This document shows, piece after piece, positions 15,506-27,028 of a DNA stretch of 64,000 nucleotides (positions are counted from its first letter, which is position 1; each line of letters opens with the position of its first letter). The stretch lies in the NCBI RefSeq assembly GCF_000519125.1, contig NZ_JAEX01000001.1:434001-498000 (forward strand). The letters are read 5' to 3'. The position numbers and the translations under genes are program-made. Under the pieces are notes generated by a model. That model saw nothing but the letters and a program-made list of their open reading frames with translations. It was not told the DNA's origin and ran no database searches. This DNA is from Desulfocurvus vexinensis DSM 17965 (GTDB lineage: Bacteria; Desulfobacterota; Desulfovibrionia; Desulfovibrionales; Desulfovibrionaceae).

Positions 15506-16552
15506 TTACTCCGTCGCGACCTTGAGCATTTCCCAGTACTTTTCGTAGATGGGCAGGGCCTCGCCCACGCCGGTCTGGAACTCGCTGTTGACGAGGTCTT
15601 CGGGGCGCGGGGAGACGATGGGGTCGTTTTGCAGCTCTTCGGGCAGCAGGGCGAAGGCGGCCTTGTTGGGCGTGGTGTAGCGGAACTCCTCGGCGATGCG
15701 CGCGGCGATTTCCGGGCGCAGCAGGAAGTCGATGAACAGCAGCGCGCCTTCCTTGTTTTCCGCGCCCGCCGGGATGCACAGGCTGTCCATCCACAGCATG
15801 GCGCCCTCGCGGGGGTAGACGTATTCCAGCTCGGGCATTTCCTCGCGGATCTGGCTGGCGTCGCCGTTGAAGATCAGCCCGGCCACGGCCTCTTCGCCCG
15901 CGAAGACCTGCTTGGCGCCGTCGCTGGTGAACACGCGCACGGCGGGCTTGAGCTCCAGCAGCCATTCGTAGGCGGCCTTGATCTCGGCCTCCTCGCGGGT
16001 GTTCATGGAGTGCCCGAGCACCTTGAGGGCCAGGCCCAGGCCGTCGCGCAGGTCGCTGGACATGACGATGCGTCCGGCCAGCTCGGGGCGCTTGAGGTCC
16101 GCCCAGGCGGCCACGGTGCCGGGGGCGACCTGCCTGGTGTTGACCATGAGCCCCGTGGAACCCCACATGTAGGGGATGGAGTAGCGGTTGTCGGGGTCGA
16201 AGGGCTTGTTGAGCACCGAGGGGTCCAGGTTGGCGAAATTGGAGAGGGCCGTGGGGTCGATCTCGGCCAGCAGGCCCTGTTCGCGCATCAGGCTCACGAA
16301 GTAGGTGGAGGGCACCACCAGGTCGTAGCCCTTGCCGCCCATGAGCTTCAGCTTGGTGAACATGGCCTCGTTGGACTCGTAGGTGGAATAGACGACCTTG
16401 ATGCCCGTCTCGGCGCTGAACTCGTCGAGCACGCTCTGGGGCATGTAGTCGGTCCAGTTGTAGATGGTCAGGGTCTTGCCCGCCCCGGCCCAGGCCGAGG
16501 GGACGGCCACCAGGGCCGCCAGGAGCAGCAGGGCTGCGATGCGCTTGGTCAT
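15506..16552 (-). CDS. potD: Spermidine/putrescine-binding periplasmic protein
   Basis: The product is 348 residues with a signal peptide (MTKRIAALLLLAALVAVPSAWA). The mature start KTLTIYNWTDYMPQSVLDEF is the hallmark of PotD/PotF. Acidic and aromatic ligand residues of the family are visible in the DLVVPSTYFVSLMREQGLL and PYMWGSTGLMVNTRQV blocks, and WMDSLCIPAGAENKEGALLF is conserved in the second lobe. It binds polyamines in the periplasm and delivers them to PotBC. It is the last gene of potABCD, with its ATG one base after the potC stop codon, and is followed by a hairpin. Confidence 0.93.
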   Translation of the reverse strand: MTKRIAALLLLAALVAVPSAWAGAGKTLTIYNWTDYMPQSVLDEFSAETGIKVVYSTYESNEAMFTKLKLMGGKGYDLVVPSTYFVSLMREQGLLAEIDPTALSNFANLDPSVLNKPFDPDNRYSIPYMWGSTGLMVNTRQVAPGTVAAWADLKRPELAGRIVMSSDLRDGLGLALKVLGHSMNTREEAEIKAAYEWLLELKPAVRVFTSDGAKQVFAGEEAVAGLIFNGDASQIREEMPELEYVYPREGAMLWMDSLCIPAGAENKEGALLFIDFLLRPEIAARIAEEFRYTTPNKAAFALLPEELQNDPIVSPRPEDLVNSEFQTGVGEALPIYEKYWEMLKVATE

Positions 16553-16553
16553 G

Positions 16554-17324
16554 TTATTGCCTCCTTGTGCGGGTCATGGCGTGGGCCAGCAGGACGCAGG
16601 CCACGGTCAGGGTGAACATGATGGCCGACAGGGCGTTGATGTCCGGCTTCACGCCCAGGCGTACCATGGAGTAGATTTTCAGCGGCAGGATTTCGTAGCT
16701 CGGGCCGGTGACGAAGAAGCTGATGAGCACGTCGTCCATGGACAGGGTGAAGCTCAGCAGCCAGCCCGCGCCCACGGCGGGCAGGGTCAGCGGCAGGATG
16801 ACGTCGCGAAAGGCCCGCCACTCGGAGGCGCCCAGGTCGCGCGCGGCCTCCACGAGGTTCTCGTCGAAGGACGCCAGGCGCGCCAGCACCGTGAGGGTCA
16901 CGAAGGGCAGGCACAGGGTGATGTGCGACACCAGCAGCGTGCCGAAGCCCAGGCTCGCGCCCAAGACCACGAAGAAGATGAGCAGCGAGATGCCCATGAC
17001 GATGTCCGGCGAGACGGTGAGCACCAGGATGCTGCCCAGCAGCACCTTGCGCCCGGTGAAGCGGTAGCGGTTGAGCGCCAGGGCCGCCAGGGTGCCCAGC
17101 ACCGTGGCCGCCGTGGCGGAGACCACGGCCACCACCAGGGTGCGCAGGGCGGCGTCCATGAGCGGGCCGTTGGCCGCCAGGCGCTCGTACCATTTCCAGG
17201 TGAACCCGCGCCAGGCCGTGGAGTAGGTGGCGTCGTTGAAGGAATAGACGATGACCACCAGGATCGGCAGGTACAGGAAGGCGAAGACCAGGACCATCCA
17301 CGCCAGGCGCAGCTTGCGGGTCAT
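16554..17324 (-). CDS. potC: Polyamine ABC transporter permease PotC
   Basis: The product is 256 residues with six predicted membrane helices. The ABC permease coupling loop EAARDLGASEWRAFRDVILP sits at about residues 145-164, and SFTLSMDDVLISFFVTGP is the PotC-specific block. It forms the membrane channel with PotB. The ATG at 17324 overlaps the potB stop by 4 bp (ATGA), so the two are translationally coupled. Confidence 0.93.
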   Translation of the reverse strand: MTRKLRLAWMVLVFAFLYLPILVVIVYSFNDATYSTAWRGFTWKWYERLAANGPLMDAALRTLVVAVVSATAATVLGTLAALALNRYRFTGRKVLLGSILVLTVSPDIVMGISLLIFFVVLGASLGFGTLLVSHITLCLPFVTLTVLARLASFDENLVEAARDLGASEWRAFRDVILPLTLPAVGAGWLLSFTLSMDDVLISFFVTGPSYEILPLKIYSMVRLGVKPDINALSAIMFTLTVACVLLAHAMTRTRRQ

Positions 17325-18199
17325 GGCGCCCCCTCGGCCAGCAGGTCGTCGGCCTCGTCCTCGCGGGCGCGGCGCGCGGCCACCCGCCACAGCACGATCA
17401 TCACCGCCAGGGCCACGGTGAGCACCGTGCTGGCTGCGGCGCCCAGGGGCCAGTCGCGCGCGAGCAGCATCTGGTTCTTGATGAAGTTGCCGATGAGCAT
17501 GGACTTGCCGCCGCCCAGCAGCTCGGGGATGTAGAACATGCCCAGGGCGGGCAGGAACACGAGCATGCTGCCAGCCAGGATGCCGGGCATGGTCAGGGGC
17601 AGGGTCACGTTCCAGAAGGCGCGCAGGCTGCCCGCGCCCAGGTCGCGCGCGGCGTCGAGCAGGTTGCGGTCCAGCTTTTCGATGGCCGCGAACAGCGGCA
17701 GGATCATGAACGGCAACAGGGTGTAGGTGAAGCCGATGAACATGGCGGTGTCGGTGTACAGCAGCGACACCGGCCCGCTGGTCAGGCCCAGGGCTTCGAG
17801 CAGGTTGGAGAGCACCCCGCGCGATTTGAGGATGATGATCACCGCGTAGGTGCGGATGAGCGAGTTGGTCCAGAAGGGGATGACGACCATGAGCAGCAGC
17901 CAGGGCCGGGCCCGGCGCCCGGCGCGGGCCAGGGCGTAGGCGAAGGGGTAGCCCGCCAGCAGGCAGACCAGGGTCGCCAGGGCCGCCAGGCGCACCGACT
18001 CCCAGAAGATGGCCGCGAAGGTCGGGTCCATGAGCCGGGTGTAGGCGTCCAGGGTCAGGCCGGGGGCGACGAAGTCCTCGGGGTGGCGCGTGAGGAACGA
18101 GACCACCAAGAGCCCCGCGTTGGGCGCCAGGGCGAAGACGATCAGCCACGCGGCCACGCCCAGGATGCAGAAGCGCCGGAACAGCGCGCCGTCATGCAT
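17321..18199 (-). CDS. potB: Polyamine ABC transporter permease PotB
   Basis: The product is 292 residues with six membrane helices. The coupling loop DAARDLGAGSLRAFWNVTLP and the motif VIPFWTNSLIRTYAVIIIL are typical of PotB. The short cytoplasmic C-terminus is basic then acidic. Its start lies inside the last codons of potA (8-bp overlap), so the ATPase and channel are produced together. Confidence 0.93.
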   Translation of the reverse strand: MHDGALFRRFCILGVAAWLIVFALAPNAGLLVVSFLTRHPEDFVAPGLTLDAYTRLMDPTFAAIFWESVRLAALATLVCLLAGYPFAYALARAGRRARPWLLLMVVIPFWTNSLIRTYAVIIILKSRGVLSNLLEALGLTSGPVSLLYTDTAMFIGFTYTLLPFMILPLFAAIEKLDRNLLDAARDLGAGSLRAFWNVTLPLTMPGILAGSMLVFLPALGMFYIPELLGGGKSMLIGNFIKNQMLLARDWPLGAAASTVLTVALAVMIVLWRVAARRAREDEADDLLAEGAP

Positions 18200-19301
18200 C
18201 GGGCAGCACCACTTCCCAGCCGTTGACCCAGGTCACGGCCACGGTCTCACCCGTGGCGTAGCTGATCTCCTGGTCGTCCTCGTTGAAGTATTCCTGGGCC
18301 AGCAGGGTCTTGCCGCCGTCTTCGCCCTCCAGGCGCACGATGATGTCCACCGTGGCGCCCTTGTAGACGGTCTCCTCGATGCGCCCGGTGAGGAAGGGGC
18401 CCTCGGGCCGCTCGTCCACGGCGCGCCACACGCGCAGGTCTTCGGGGCGCAGCAGCACCTTCACGTCGTCGCCCGGGGCGAAGGAGCGGCGCGTCTCCAC
18501 GGGCATGGACGAGCCCTCGACCACGGCCCGGTAGCGCACGCCGTTGATCTTCTCGGCGATGGTGGCGTCCAGGATGTTGATGTCGCCCACGAAGCGCGCC
18601 ACGGTGAGGTTGGCGGGGTTTTCGTAGATTTCCTGGGGCGAGCCGATCTGCTCGATGCGGCCTTCGTTCATGACCACCACGCGGTCGGACATGGCGAAGG
18701 CTTCCTGCTGGTCGTGGGTCACGAAGACGAAGGTGATGCCCAGCTGGCGCTGGAGGTGCTTGATTTCGAGCTGCATGGCCTTGCGCAGCTTGGCGTCCAG
18801 GGCGCTGAAGGGCTCGTCGAGCAGCAGCACCAGGGGGTTGTTGACCACGGCGCGGGCGATGGCCACGCGCTGCTGCTGCCCGCCCGACAGCCGCCCCGGG
18901 CGGCGCTTGGCGAAGCCGTCCATGTGCACCGTGCGCAGCACGTCGGCCACGCGGCGGGCGGCCTCGGCGCGGTCCGTGCGCTGCATGCGCAGCCCGAAGC
19001 CCACGTTGGCCTCCACTGTCATGTGCGGGAACAGCGCGTAGTTCTGGAACACGGTGTTGACCTGCCTGCGCTCGGGGGGCATGTCGTTGACGCGCCGTCC
19101 CGCGATGAACACGTCGCCTTCGGTGGGCGCCTCGAAGCCCGACAGGATGCGCAGGATGGTCGTCTTGCCGCAGCCCGAGGGCCCGAGCAGGGTCAGGAAC
19201 TCGCCGTTTCTGATGCCCAGGTCGATGCCGTCCAGGGCCAGCAGGTCGTCGAAGCGTTTGGAGACGCCCCGCAGCTCGATGATGCAGTCTTGATCCGCCA
19301 T
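18192..19301 (-). CDS. potA: Polyamine ABC transporter ATP-binding protein PotA
   Basis: The product is 369 residues. Walker A GPSGCGKTTI, signature LSGGQQQRVAIARA, Walker B LLLDEPFSALD and H-loop VTHDQQEA are all intact, followed by a C-terminal TOBE regulatory domain from about residue 280. It hydrolyses ATP at the cytoplasmic face to drive polyamine import through PotBC. It is the first full-length gene of the operon; a candidate small ORF and a promoter lie 155-370 bp upstream. Confidence 0.94.
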   Translation of the reverse strand: MADQDCIIELRGVSKRFDDLLALDGIDLGIRNGEFLTLLGPSGCGKTTILRILSGFEAPTEGDVFIAGRRVNDMPPERRQVNTVFQNYALFPHMTVEANVGFGLRMQRTDRAEAARRVADVLRTVHMDGFAKRRPGRLSGGQQQRVAIARAVVNNPLVLLLDEPFSALDAKLRKAMQLEIKHLQRQLGITFVFVTHDQQEAFAMSDRVVVMNEGRIEQIGSPQEIYENPANLTVARFVGDINILDATIAEKINGVRYRAVVEGSSMPVETRRSFAPGDDVKVLLRPEDLRVWRAVDERPEGPFLTGRIEETVYKGATVDIIVRLEGEDGGKTLLAQEYFNEDDQEISYATGETVAVTWVNGWEVVLPDA

Positions 19302-19455
19302 GGATGCCCTCGTGGGCCGCGTTGGCCGCTACAGGAACACGAAAGGCCGCAGCCGTGCATCGCGGCCCCGCCGGGGGGCCGCGCCGTTCGTCCGGCCACG
19401 CCGGGGGCGGAAAAGCGTCGGAGGGAAAGAAAAAACGGAAAGAGACGCCAGCCGC

Positions 19456-19581
19456 CTACCCGAGGGCGTGGTCGGACCAGGGTCTACTTCCCGCCGGTCC
19501 GGCCTGCCGGGCGCCGCGTGCTGCAAGGCCCCGGCGGGCCCGGCGCAGGTGGCGCAGCAGGTAGCTGGTCTGTCGTCTCAT
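19456..19581 (-). CDS. Candidate 41-residue basic leader protein upstream of potABCD
   Basis: An ATG at 19581 is preceded by AAGGAG at five bases, one of the better ribosome sites in the window, and opens a 41-codon frame ending in TAG. The product starts MRRQTSYLLRHLRRARRGLA and is about one quarter arginine. I recognise no family. It lies between the predicted pot promoter (19644-19672) and potA (start 19301). That fits either a regulatory leader peptide or a real small protein; it could also be chance. No hydrophobic segment is present. Confidence 0.4.
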   Translation of the reverse strand: MRRQTSYLLRHLRRARRGLAARGARQAGPAGSRPWSDHALG

Positions 19582-19643
19582 TGCCGCTCCTTGGGAGGGG
19601 ATGGGCGGAGGCGCCCCGGGGGGCTGTCCCGTCCGTTGCGGGC

Positions 19644-19672
19644 CTTATGCCACGAACGTGCCGGGCTGACAA
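19644..19672 (-). promoter_or_regulatory. Sigma-70-type promoter of the pot transcription unit
   Basis: TTGTCA and CATAAG with a 17-bp spacer on the minus strand. Transcription would start near 19637, giving a leader of about 335 nt before potA that contains the 41-codon ORF. The rest of the 495-bp gap between potA and the methyltransferase gene (19302-19455, 19673-19796) holds no other convincing feature. Confidence 0.55.
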
Positions 19673-19796
19673 GGGGCGCCGTGGCGGCACGGCGATTTCC
19701 TGCGCCGGGCGCGGGTCGGAAGCGTTGCCCTCGCGCGGGCTCCGGCCCGGCGCTGCGCCTGCCGCGCTGCGCATTTTTTCGTGCCCGGGCCGGGCC

Positions 19797-20657
19797 TCAG
19801 GGCGTCCAGCGGGCCCACAGCGAGCGCGGCAGCAGCCGGGGGCTGGCGCTGTGCGCCAGGGCCAGCTCGCCCACGGCCAGGGTGCCGCCCGCGCCGGGCA
19901 TGGCCCCGAGCATCAGGTTGCGCAGCATGAGCGCCGAGGCGTCGGTGTTGTACATGGTCAGGATGACCAGCCGCGCGTCGTCGGAGAGCAGCCGCCCGCA
20001 GGTGGCCAAAAGGTCCGCCACCTGGGCCTCGACCTTCCACAGCTCCTTGGCCGGGCCGCGCCCGAAGGCCGGGGGGTCCAGCAGGATGGCCTCGTAGGCG
20101 TTGCCGCGCCGCTCCTCGCGGGTGGTGAACTTGGCCGCGTCGTCCAGCAGGAAGCGGACGTTGGTGTCGCCAAGGCCGGAGAGCTCCTGGTTGCGCCGGG
20201 CCCAGGCCAGGGCGGTCTTGGAGGCGTCGATGTGCGTGACCTCGAACCCGGCCCGGGCCGCGGCCAGGCTGGCCACGCCGGTGTAGCCGAAGAGGTTCAA
20301 AAGCCGGGGCCTGCGCCCGGCCCGGGGTGCGCCGTGGGCCGCCAGGCTCATCCAGTGCGGCCACTGCTCGGGGAACACGCCCAGGTGCTTGGAGGTTTCG
20401 GTGAAGCGGGCCAGCAGGCGCAGGTCACCCAGGGGCAGGGTCCACTCGCGCGGGGCCCCGGGGCGCATGGTCCAGCGCTTTTCGTCGTGCACGGCCACGG
20501 CGCGGTCCCAGTCGGCCTGGGGCAGGGCCGGGGCCCACCACGCGCGCGGCTCCCCGCGCACCACGACCACATCGCCGAAGCGCTCCAGCTTGCGCCGGTC
20601 GCCCGAATCCAGCAGCTCGTACTGGTCCCATCCGCCAAGAAGAACTTCGATGTGCAT
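19797..20657 (-). CDS. Class I SAM-dependent methyltransferase, RlmI/RlmK-like
   Basis: The product is 286 residues from the ATG at 20657 (CGGAG at five bases). The SAM-binding motif LNLFGYTGVASLAAARAG near residues 120-137, an acidic motif I (THIDASK) and LLDPPAFGRG, the DPP motif of the catalytic region, group it with the 23S rRNA (cytosine-C5 or guanine-N2) methyltransferases. The N-terminal PUA domain of RlmI is missing, so substrate is uncertain; an rRNA base is likely. It is preceded by a tRNA-Ala gene on the same strand with a terminator between. Confidence 0.85.
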   Translation of the reverse strand: MHIEVLLGGWDQYELLDSGDRRKLERFGDVVVVRGEPRAWWAPALPQADWDRAVAVHDEKRWTMRPGAPREWTLPLGDLRLLARFTETSKHLGVFPEQWPHWMSLAAHGAPRAGRRPRLLNLFGYTGVASLAAARAGFEVTHIDASKTALAWARRNQELSGLGDTNVRFLLDDAAKFTTREERRGNAYEAILLDPPAFGRGPAKELWKVEAQVADLLATCGRLLSDDARLVILTMYNTDASALMLRNLMLGAMPGAGGTLAVGELALAHSASPRLLPRSLWARWTP

Positions 20658-20700
20658 TGCCGCTCCGAGTGGCCGCGCCCCGGCGTGGCGCGGGACGGGA

Positions 20701-20735
20701 AAAGGGGCCTGCGGGTCGCGCCGCAAGCCCCTTTG
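20701..20735 (-). terminator. Terminator after tRNA-Ala
   Basis: On the minus strand AAAGGGGC-TTGCGG pairs with CCGC-AGGCCCCTTTT around a short loop, giving a stem ending in four T residues directly after the tRNA 3' end. Confidence 0.65.
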
Positions 20736-20742
20736 GAATTCG

Positions 20743-20818
20743 TGGTGGAGATGAAGAGATTTGAACTCTCGACTTCTGCCTTGCGAAGGCAGCGCTCTCC
20801 CAGCTGAGCTACATCCCC
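20743..20818 (-). tRNA. tRNA-Ala (anticodon CGC)
   Basis: Cloverleaf of 76 nt with encoded CCA. Acceptor GGGGATG pairs with CATCTCC and contains the G3-U70 wobble that identifies alanine tRNAs. The D arm is GCTC...GAGC, the anticodon stem CTGCC/GGCAG with loop TTCGCAA gives anticodon CGC (codon GCG), and the T loop is TTCAAAT. GCG is a frequent codon in this GC-rich window. Confidence 0.96.
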
Positions 20819-20923
20819 ACTGGTGGTCCGGTCGGCGGGTCCCGACGGCGGAGCAGGTTTTCTTACACGCAGCGGCCCGGGGGCGCAAGCACTATTTCGG
20901 CCCCCGGCCCGGGCCCCCGGTGG

Positions 20924-21424
20924 CTATGGCTGCGCGCCCCCGGCGGCCACGGCCTGGACCATCTCCAGGGTGGTCATGGTCCGCTCGGCCACCTGCTCGG
21001 GGCTCAGGCCCTGGTCCAGGAAGCGGCGGATGACCAGGGGCAGCGGCTCGGCCACTTCCACGATGTGCCCGTCGGGGTCCTGCACGCGCAGGCAGCGCTG
21101 GCCCCAGGGCATCTCGCGCATCTCGTGCAGCGGGCGGGCCCCGGCCCGGGCCAGGCGCTCCCAGGCGGCGGGCAGGTCGTGGGTCTCGAAATACAGCTCG
21201 AAGTTGTCGCGGCCCAGGGGGGCGCCGGGGCTGGGCGGGGCCTCGCCGCGCACGGCCTCAAGCGCGCTGGCGAGCTGCCACAGCGCCAGGCCCCCGGCAT
21301 AGCTGACGTACTGGTCCCCGACCTCGAAGAGGACCTGCTGGTCCAGGGCCTGTTCGTAGAAGGCGCGTGCGGCGGCCATGTCGGCCACGAACACGGCCTG
21401 GCCCTCGAAGGTGATCCGGCTCAT
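20924..21424 (-). CDS. VOC-family (glyoxalase/bleomycin-resistance fold) protein
   Basis: The product is 166 residues from the ATG at 21424, with GGGAGGA eight bases upstream. Two beta-alpha-beta-beta-beta units are visible: [27 protein letters not shown] near the start and [23 protein letters not shown] after residue 70. It ends the core with [16 protein letters not shown], the usual second metal-ligand strand. A further ~40-residue helical tail ([20 protein letters not shown]) is added. The fold hosts metal-dependent lyases, dioxygenases and binding proteins; no specific reaction can be assigned. It is divergent from selB. Confidence 0.85.
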   Translation of the reverse strand: MSRITFEGQAVFVADMAAARAFYEQALDQQVLFEVGDQYVSYAGGLALWQLASALEAVRGEAPPSPGAPLGRDNFELYFETHDLPAAWERLARAGARPLHEMREMPWGQRCLRVQDPDGHIVEVAEPLPLVIRRFLDQGLSPEQVAERTMTTLEMVQAVAAGGAQP

Positions 21425-21603
21425 GGGGCATTCCTCCCTTTGTGTGCCCTCTACCACGGCGGGCCGCCCGGGCCAAGCCTGCACCCGCCCCCCGCCCCGG
21501 GGGCGGGGGACGGCCTCCGGGGCGGGCGCGGGTTGAGGCGCGGGCGATTTTCCCATACACAGGGGGTTCGCACCACGGCCACCAATCCGCAAAGGGGACG
21601 CAC

Positions 21604-23517
<1,914 letters not shown>

Positions 23518-23600
23518 GGGAAATCCCCATTGCCCCGGGGGTTGCGGGCGCGGTAATTTGATCGTGCGGTCGCGCGTGGGCGCGGGCCGCAATGGGTGTG

Positions 23601-23633
23601 GGCCGCCCCCTTCGGGGGGCGGCCTGTGTTTTT
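23601..23633 (+). terminator. Terminator of selB
   Basis: GGCCGCCCCC-TTC-GGGGGGCGGCC hairpin with a very tight loop, followed by TGTGTTTTT, about 85 bp after the selB stop. Confidence 0.75.
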
Positions 23634-23744
23634 GCGCGCCGCCGGGTCGGGGAGTGGCGTGAAGGGGTGCGCCGACCTGGATGCGGACTCCGGCAGTGTG
23701 CCTCGACCCCCGGCTGCGGGGCTGCACAAGCCCGATTCCCGCGT

Positions 23745-24215
23745 CTAGATATTGGTCAGGCTGCGCACCTGGCGGCCCAGGGCCTGCTGGGCGTCGTAGG
23801 CCCGCAGGCAGTCGGCCACGCACTCGGCCACCGCCGCCCCCAGGCGCTGGCGGGGCACCCGGCGCACGCGCGAGGCCAGGGCCGCGCCGTCGGCCATGGT
23901 CAGCTCCAGGGAAAAGGCGGCCCAGGGCTCCGCGCGGCGGGCGCGCACGGGGTCGGGCGCGGTGCGCTCGGCGTGCAGCCGGACGCTGGCGATGCGCCTG
24001 CCCTGCAAGGCCAGGGCCTTGTTCACGGTGTCGCGTTCCTGCGGGGTCAGGTCCAGGCGGCCCGCAGGCGAATCGGGGCTGCGCAGGGTGAAGGCCGCAG
24101 CCGGGGCCGCAGGGGTGCCCGCAAGGTCCAGGTCCAGCCCGGCCAGGCCCATGCCCAGGCCCAGGGCCAGCCCGCCCAGGGCCAGGGATGCGAGGAGAAT
24201 GCCGAGGGTTTTCAT
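23745..24215 (-). CDS. Small exported or membrane-anchored protein, unknown function
   Basis: The product is 156 residues. A hydrophobic N-terminus (MKTLGILLASLALGGLALGL...) is a signal peptide or single membrane anchor; an Ala-Pro-rich linker follows. The rest is a compact domain with SLELTMADGAALASRVRRVP and two cysteines (C-x3-C in AECVADCLRAYDAQ). I do not recognise a family. The ribosome site is weak. It lies on the minus strand after the tRNA-His gene, with a terminator between, so it needs its own promoter. Confidence 0.6.
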   Translation of the reverse strand: MKTLGILLASLALGGLALGLGMGLAGLDLDLAGTPAAPAAAFTLRSPDSPAGRLDLTPQERDTVNKALALQGRRIASVRLHAERTAPDPVRARRAEPWAAFSLELTMADGAALASRVRRVPRQRLGAAVAECVADCLRAYDAQQALGRQVRSLTNI

Positions 24216-24419
24216 GCTGCTGCGTGCTTTTTGGGATTTGGCCGCCCCTCCCGGAGGGGCGGGCCGCTGGGTGCGACAGGGGGAGCATAGCGCGGCGCGG
24301 CGGCGGCGCGGTGACGGCCGGTCGGCATTCCCGTTGCGGCCCCGGCCCCTGGCCCACGCGGCGCTTTCGTTTTGCCGCGCATGAGGGTATACCCCGGGCT
24401 GGCGGCGGCGGCGCAAGAC

Positions 24420-24444
24420 AAAGGCCCCGCCGGAGCGGGGCCTT
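24420..24444 (-). terminator. Terminator after tRNA-His
   Basis: On the minus strand AAGGCCCCGC and GCGGGGCCTT form a 10-bp stem with a short loop, followed by TGTCTTG, about 10 nt beyond the tRNA 3' end. Confidence 0.65.
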
Positions 24445-24453
24445 GTGGTCTTG

Positions 24454-24529
24454 TGGGGTGAGAGATGGGACTTGAACCCACGGCCACCTGGGCCACAACC
24501 AGGTGCTCTACCAACTGAGCTACTCCCAC
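24454..24529 (-). tRNA. tRNA-His (anticodon GTG)
   Basis: Cloverleaf of 76 nt with encoded CCA. Acceptor GTGGGAG pairs with CTCTCAC, anticodon stem CCTGG/CCAGG with loop TTGTGGC gives GTG. The discriminator is C73 and a G lies at 24530 as the extra -1 base, the histidine identity element. Confidence 0.97.
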
Positions 24530-24543
24530 CGTGAAGGGAGAAA

Positions 24544-24572
24544 CGTCTACCCGAGCTTCGGGCGGCGGTCAA
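24544..24572 (-). promoter_or_regulatory. Sigma-70 promoter of tRNA-His
   Basis: TTGACC and TAGACG with a 17-bp spacer on the minus strand. The -10 box ends 14 bp before the tRNA 5' end, suitable for a short precursor. Confidence 0.6.
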
Positions 24573-24607
24573 GCCTTTTCAACCCGCAAAAACAACGGAA
24601 CGCATCC

Positions 24608-25861
<1,254 letters not shown>

Positions 25862-25887
25862 GGCGGCCCCGGAGCCCGCAAAAGCAG

Positions 25888-25919
25888 GCGGCCCGCCCGG
25901 AACACTCCGGGCGGGCCGC
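25888..25919. terminator. Hairpin between murA and the convergent oxidoreductase gene
   Basis: A perfect 14-bp stem GCGGCCCGCCCGGA/TCCGGGCGGGCCGC with loop ACAC. On the minus strand it is followed by CTGCTTTTGC, on the plus strand only by TTCGCG, so it serves the minus-strand gene better. Confidence 0.7.
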
Positions 25920-25945
25920 TTCGCGTGGGCCGGGCCCGCGCGGGC

Positions 25946-26872
25946 TCAGCACACGCCCAGGCGCTCGATGGTTTCCAGCACCACCAGCCCGTCCTGCCCG
26001 CTGATGGGCATGGGCGTGCCCTGGCGCAGGGCGCCCAGGAAGGCCGTCAGCTCGCTGCGCACGGGCTCGCGGTAGAGCACGGGCCATTCCTTGATGGTGT
26101 AGTGGTCGTTGTAGTCCTGGAAGCGGCTGTAGGCCTTGACCTGCTGGGTGATGAGGTTGGCCTCGATGTAGCGCGTGGTGGTCGCCACGCGGATGAAGCG
26201 CGACTTGTAGGGCGTGATCCAGTTGGTGGAAATCTGCCCCAGCACGCCGTTTTCCATCTCGGCGGTGATGAGCGCCGTGTCCTCGTGCTTGCCGATGGTC
26301 GTGGCCGTGACGGCGAAGACCTTCTTGTACTCCGAGCCGGAGATGTGGCGGATGAGGTCGATATCGTGGGAGCCCAGGTCGCGGATGACGCCCACGTCCT
26401 GGATGCGCGGCGGGTAGGGGCCCACGCGCTCGATGGTGATGGAGATGACCTTGTCCTCGGCGGCCAGCTCGCGCACGCGCTGCACGGCGGGGTTGAAGCG
26501 CTCGATGTGCCCGACCATGAGCGGCACGCCTGCGGCGCTGGCGGCCTCCAGGAGTTGGCGGCCCTGGGCGGCGCTGGCGGCCAGGGGTTTTTCGATGAGC
26601 AGCGGGATGCCCCGGGCGATGACCGCCAGGCCCACGGGCAGGTGGTGTACCGTGGGCACGCACACGCTCACGGCGTCCAGGGGCTGGGCCAGCAGGGCGT
26701 CCAGGGTGTCGAACACCGGCACGCCGAACTGCTTGTGCATGGCGTCCAGGGCGGCGGGGTCGCTGTCCATGACCCCGGCCACGCGCACGCCGGGCATCTC
26801 GGTGTAGTTGCGCAGGTGGACCCGGCCCATCCAGCCCAGGCCGATGACGCCGACGTTCATGGTCTTTTGCAT
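25946..26872 (-). CDS. Gfo/Idh/MocA-family NAD(P)-dependent sugar oxidoreductase
   Basis: The product is 308 residues from the ATG at 26872, with AAGGAAGG nine bases upstream; an in-frame ATG at 26860 has no site. The N-terminal Rossmann fold has [16 protein letters not shown], followed by the family EKP motif (IEKPLAAS). The second domain has [15 protein letters not shown], as in UDP-sugar 3-dehydrogenases of the WbpB/GnnA kind. It probably oxidises a sugar nucleotide in surface polysaccharide or lipid A synthesis. It is transcribed divergently from lpxB, which suits an LPS role; no partner aminotransferase is in the window. Confidence 0.88.
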   Translation of the reverse strand: MQKTMNVGVIGLGWMGRVHLRNYTEMPGVRVAGVMDSDPAALDAMHKQFGVPVFDTLDALLAQPLDAVSVCVPTVHHLPVGLAVIARGIPLLIEKPLAASAAQGRQLLEAASAAGVPLMVGHIERFNPAVQRVRELAAEDKVISITIERVGPYPPRIQDVGVIRDLGSHDIDLIRHISGSEYKKVFAVTATTIGKHEDTALITAEMENGVLGQISTNWITPYKSRFIRVATTTRYIEANLITQQVKAYSRFQDYNDHYTIKEWPVLYREPVRSELTAFLGALRQGTPMPISGQDGLVVLETIERLGVC

Positions 26873-26962
26873 GCGGGGAAACCTTCCTTTCGCGCCCGGG
26901 GCGGGCCGCCTGATGGCGTTGGCGTTGCCTCGGGGGCGTGTTTGGCTTAGGGTCGCTCGGGC

Positions 26963-26991
26963 GTCGTACCAGATTCCGCCCCGGTTGCCAA
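26963..26991 (-). promoter_or_regulatory. Possible promoter of the Gfo/Idh gene
   Basis: TTGGCA and TACGAC with a 17-bp spacer on the minus strand, within the 156-bp divergent region shared with lpxB. Confidence 0.4.
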
Positions 26992-27028
26992 AACCTTGTT
27001 TGGGCGCAGGCCCGCAGGGAGGAAGACC

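Noticed and set aside
15171-15548. Plus-strand frame through the compound palindrome
   Set aside because: It only reads the inverted repeat; the two arms give mirror peptide fragments on both strands, a sign of repeat rather than coding.
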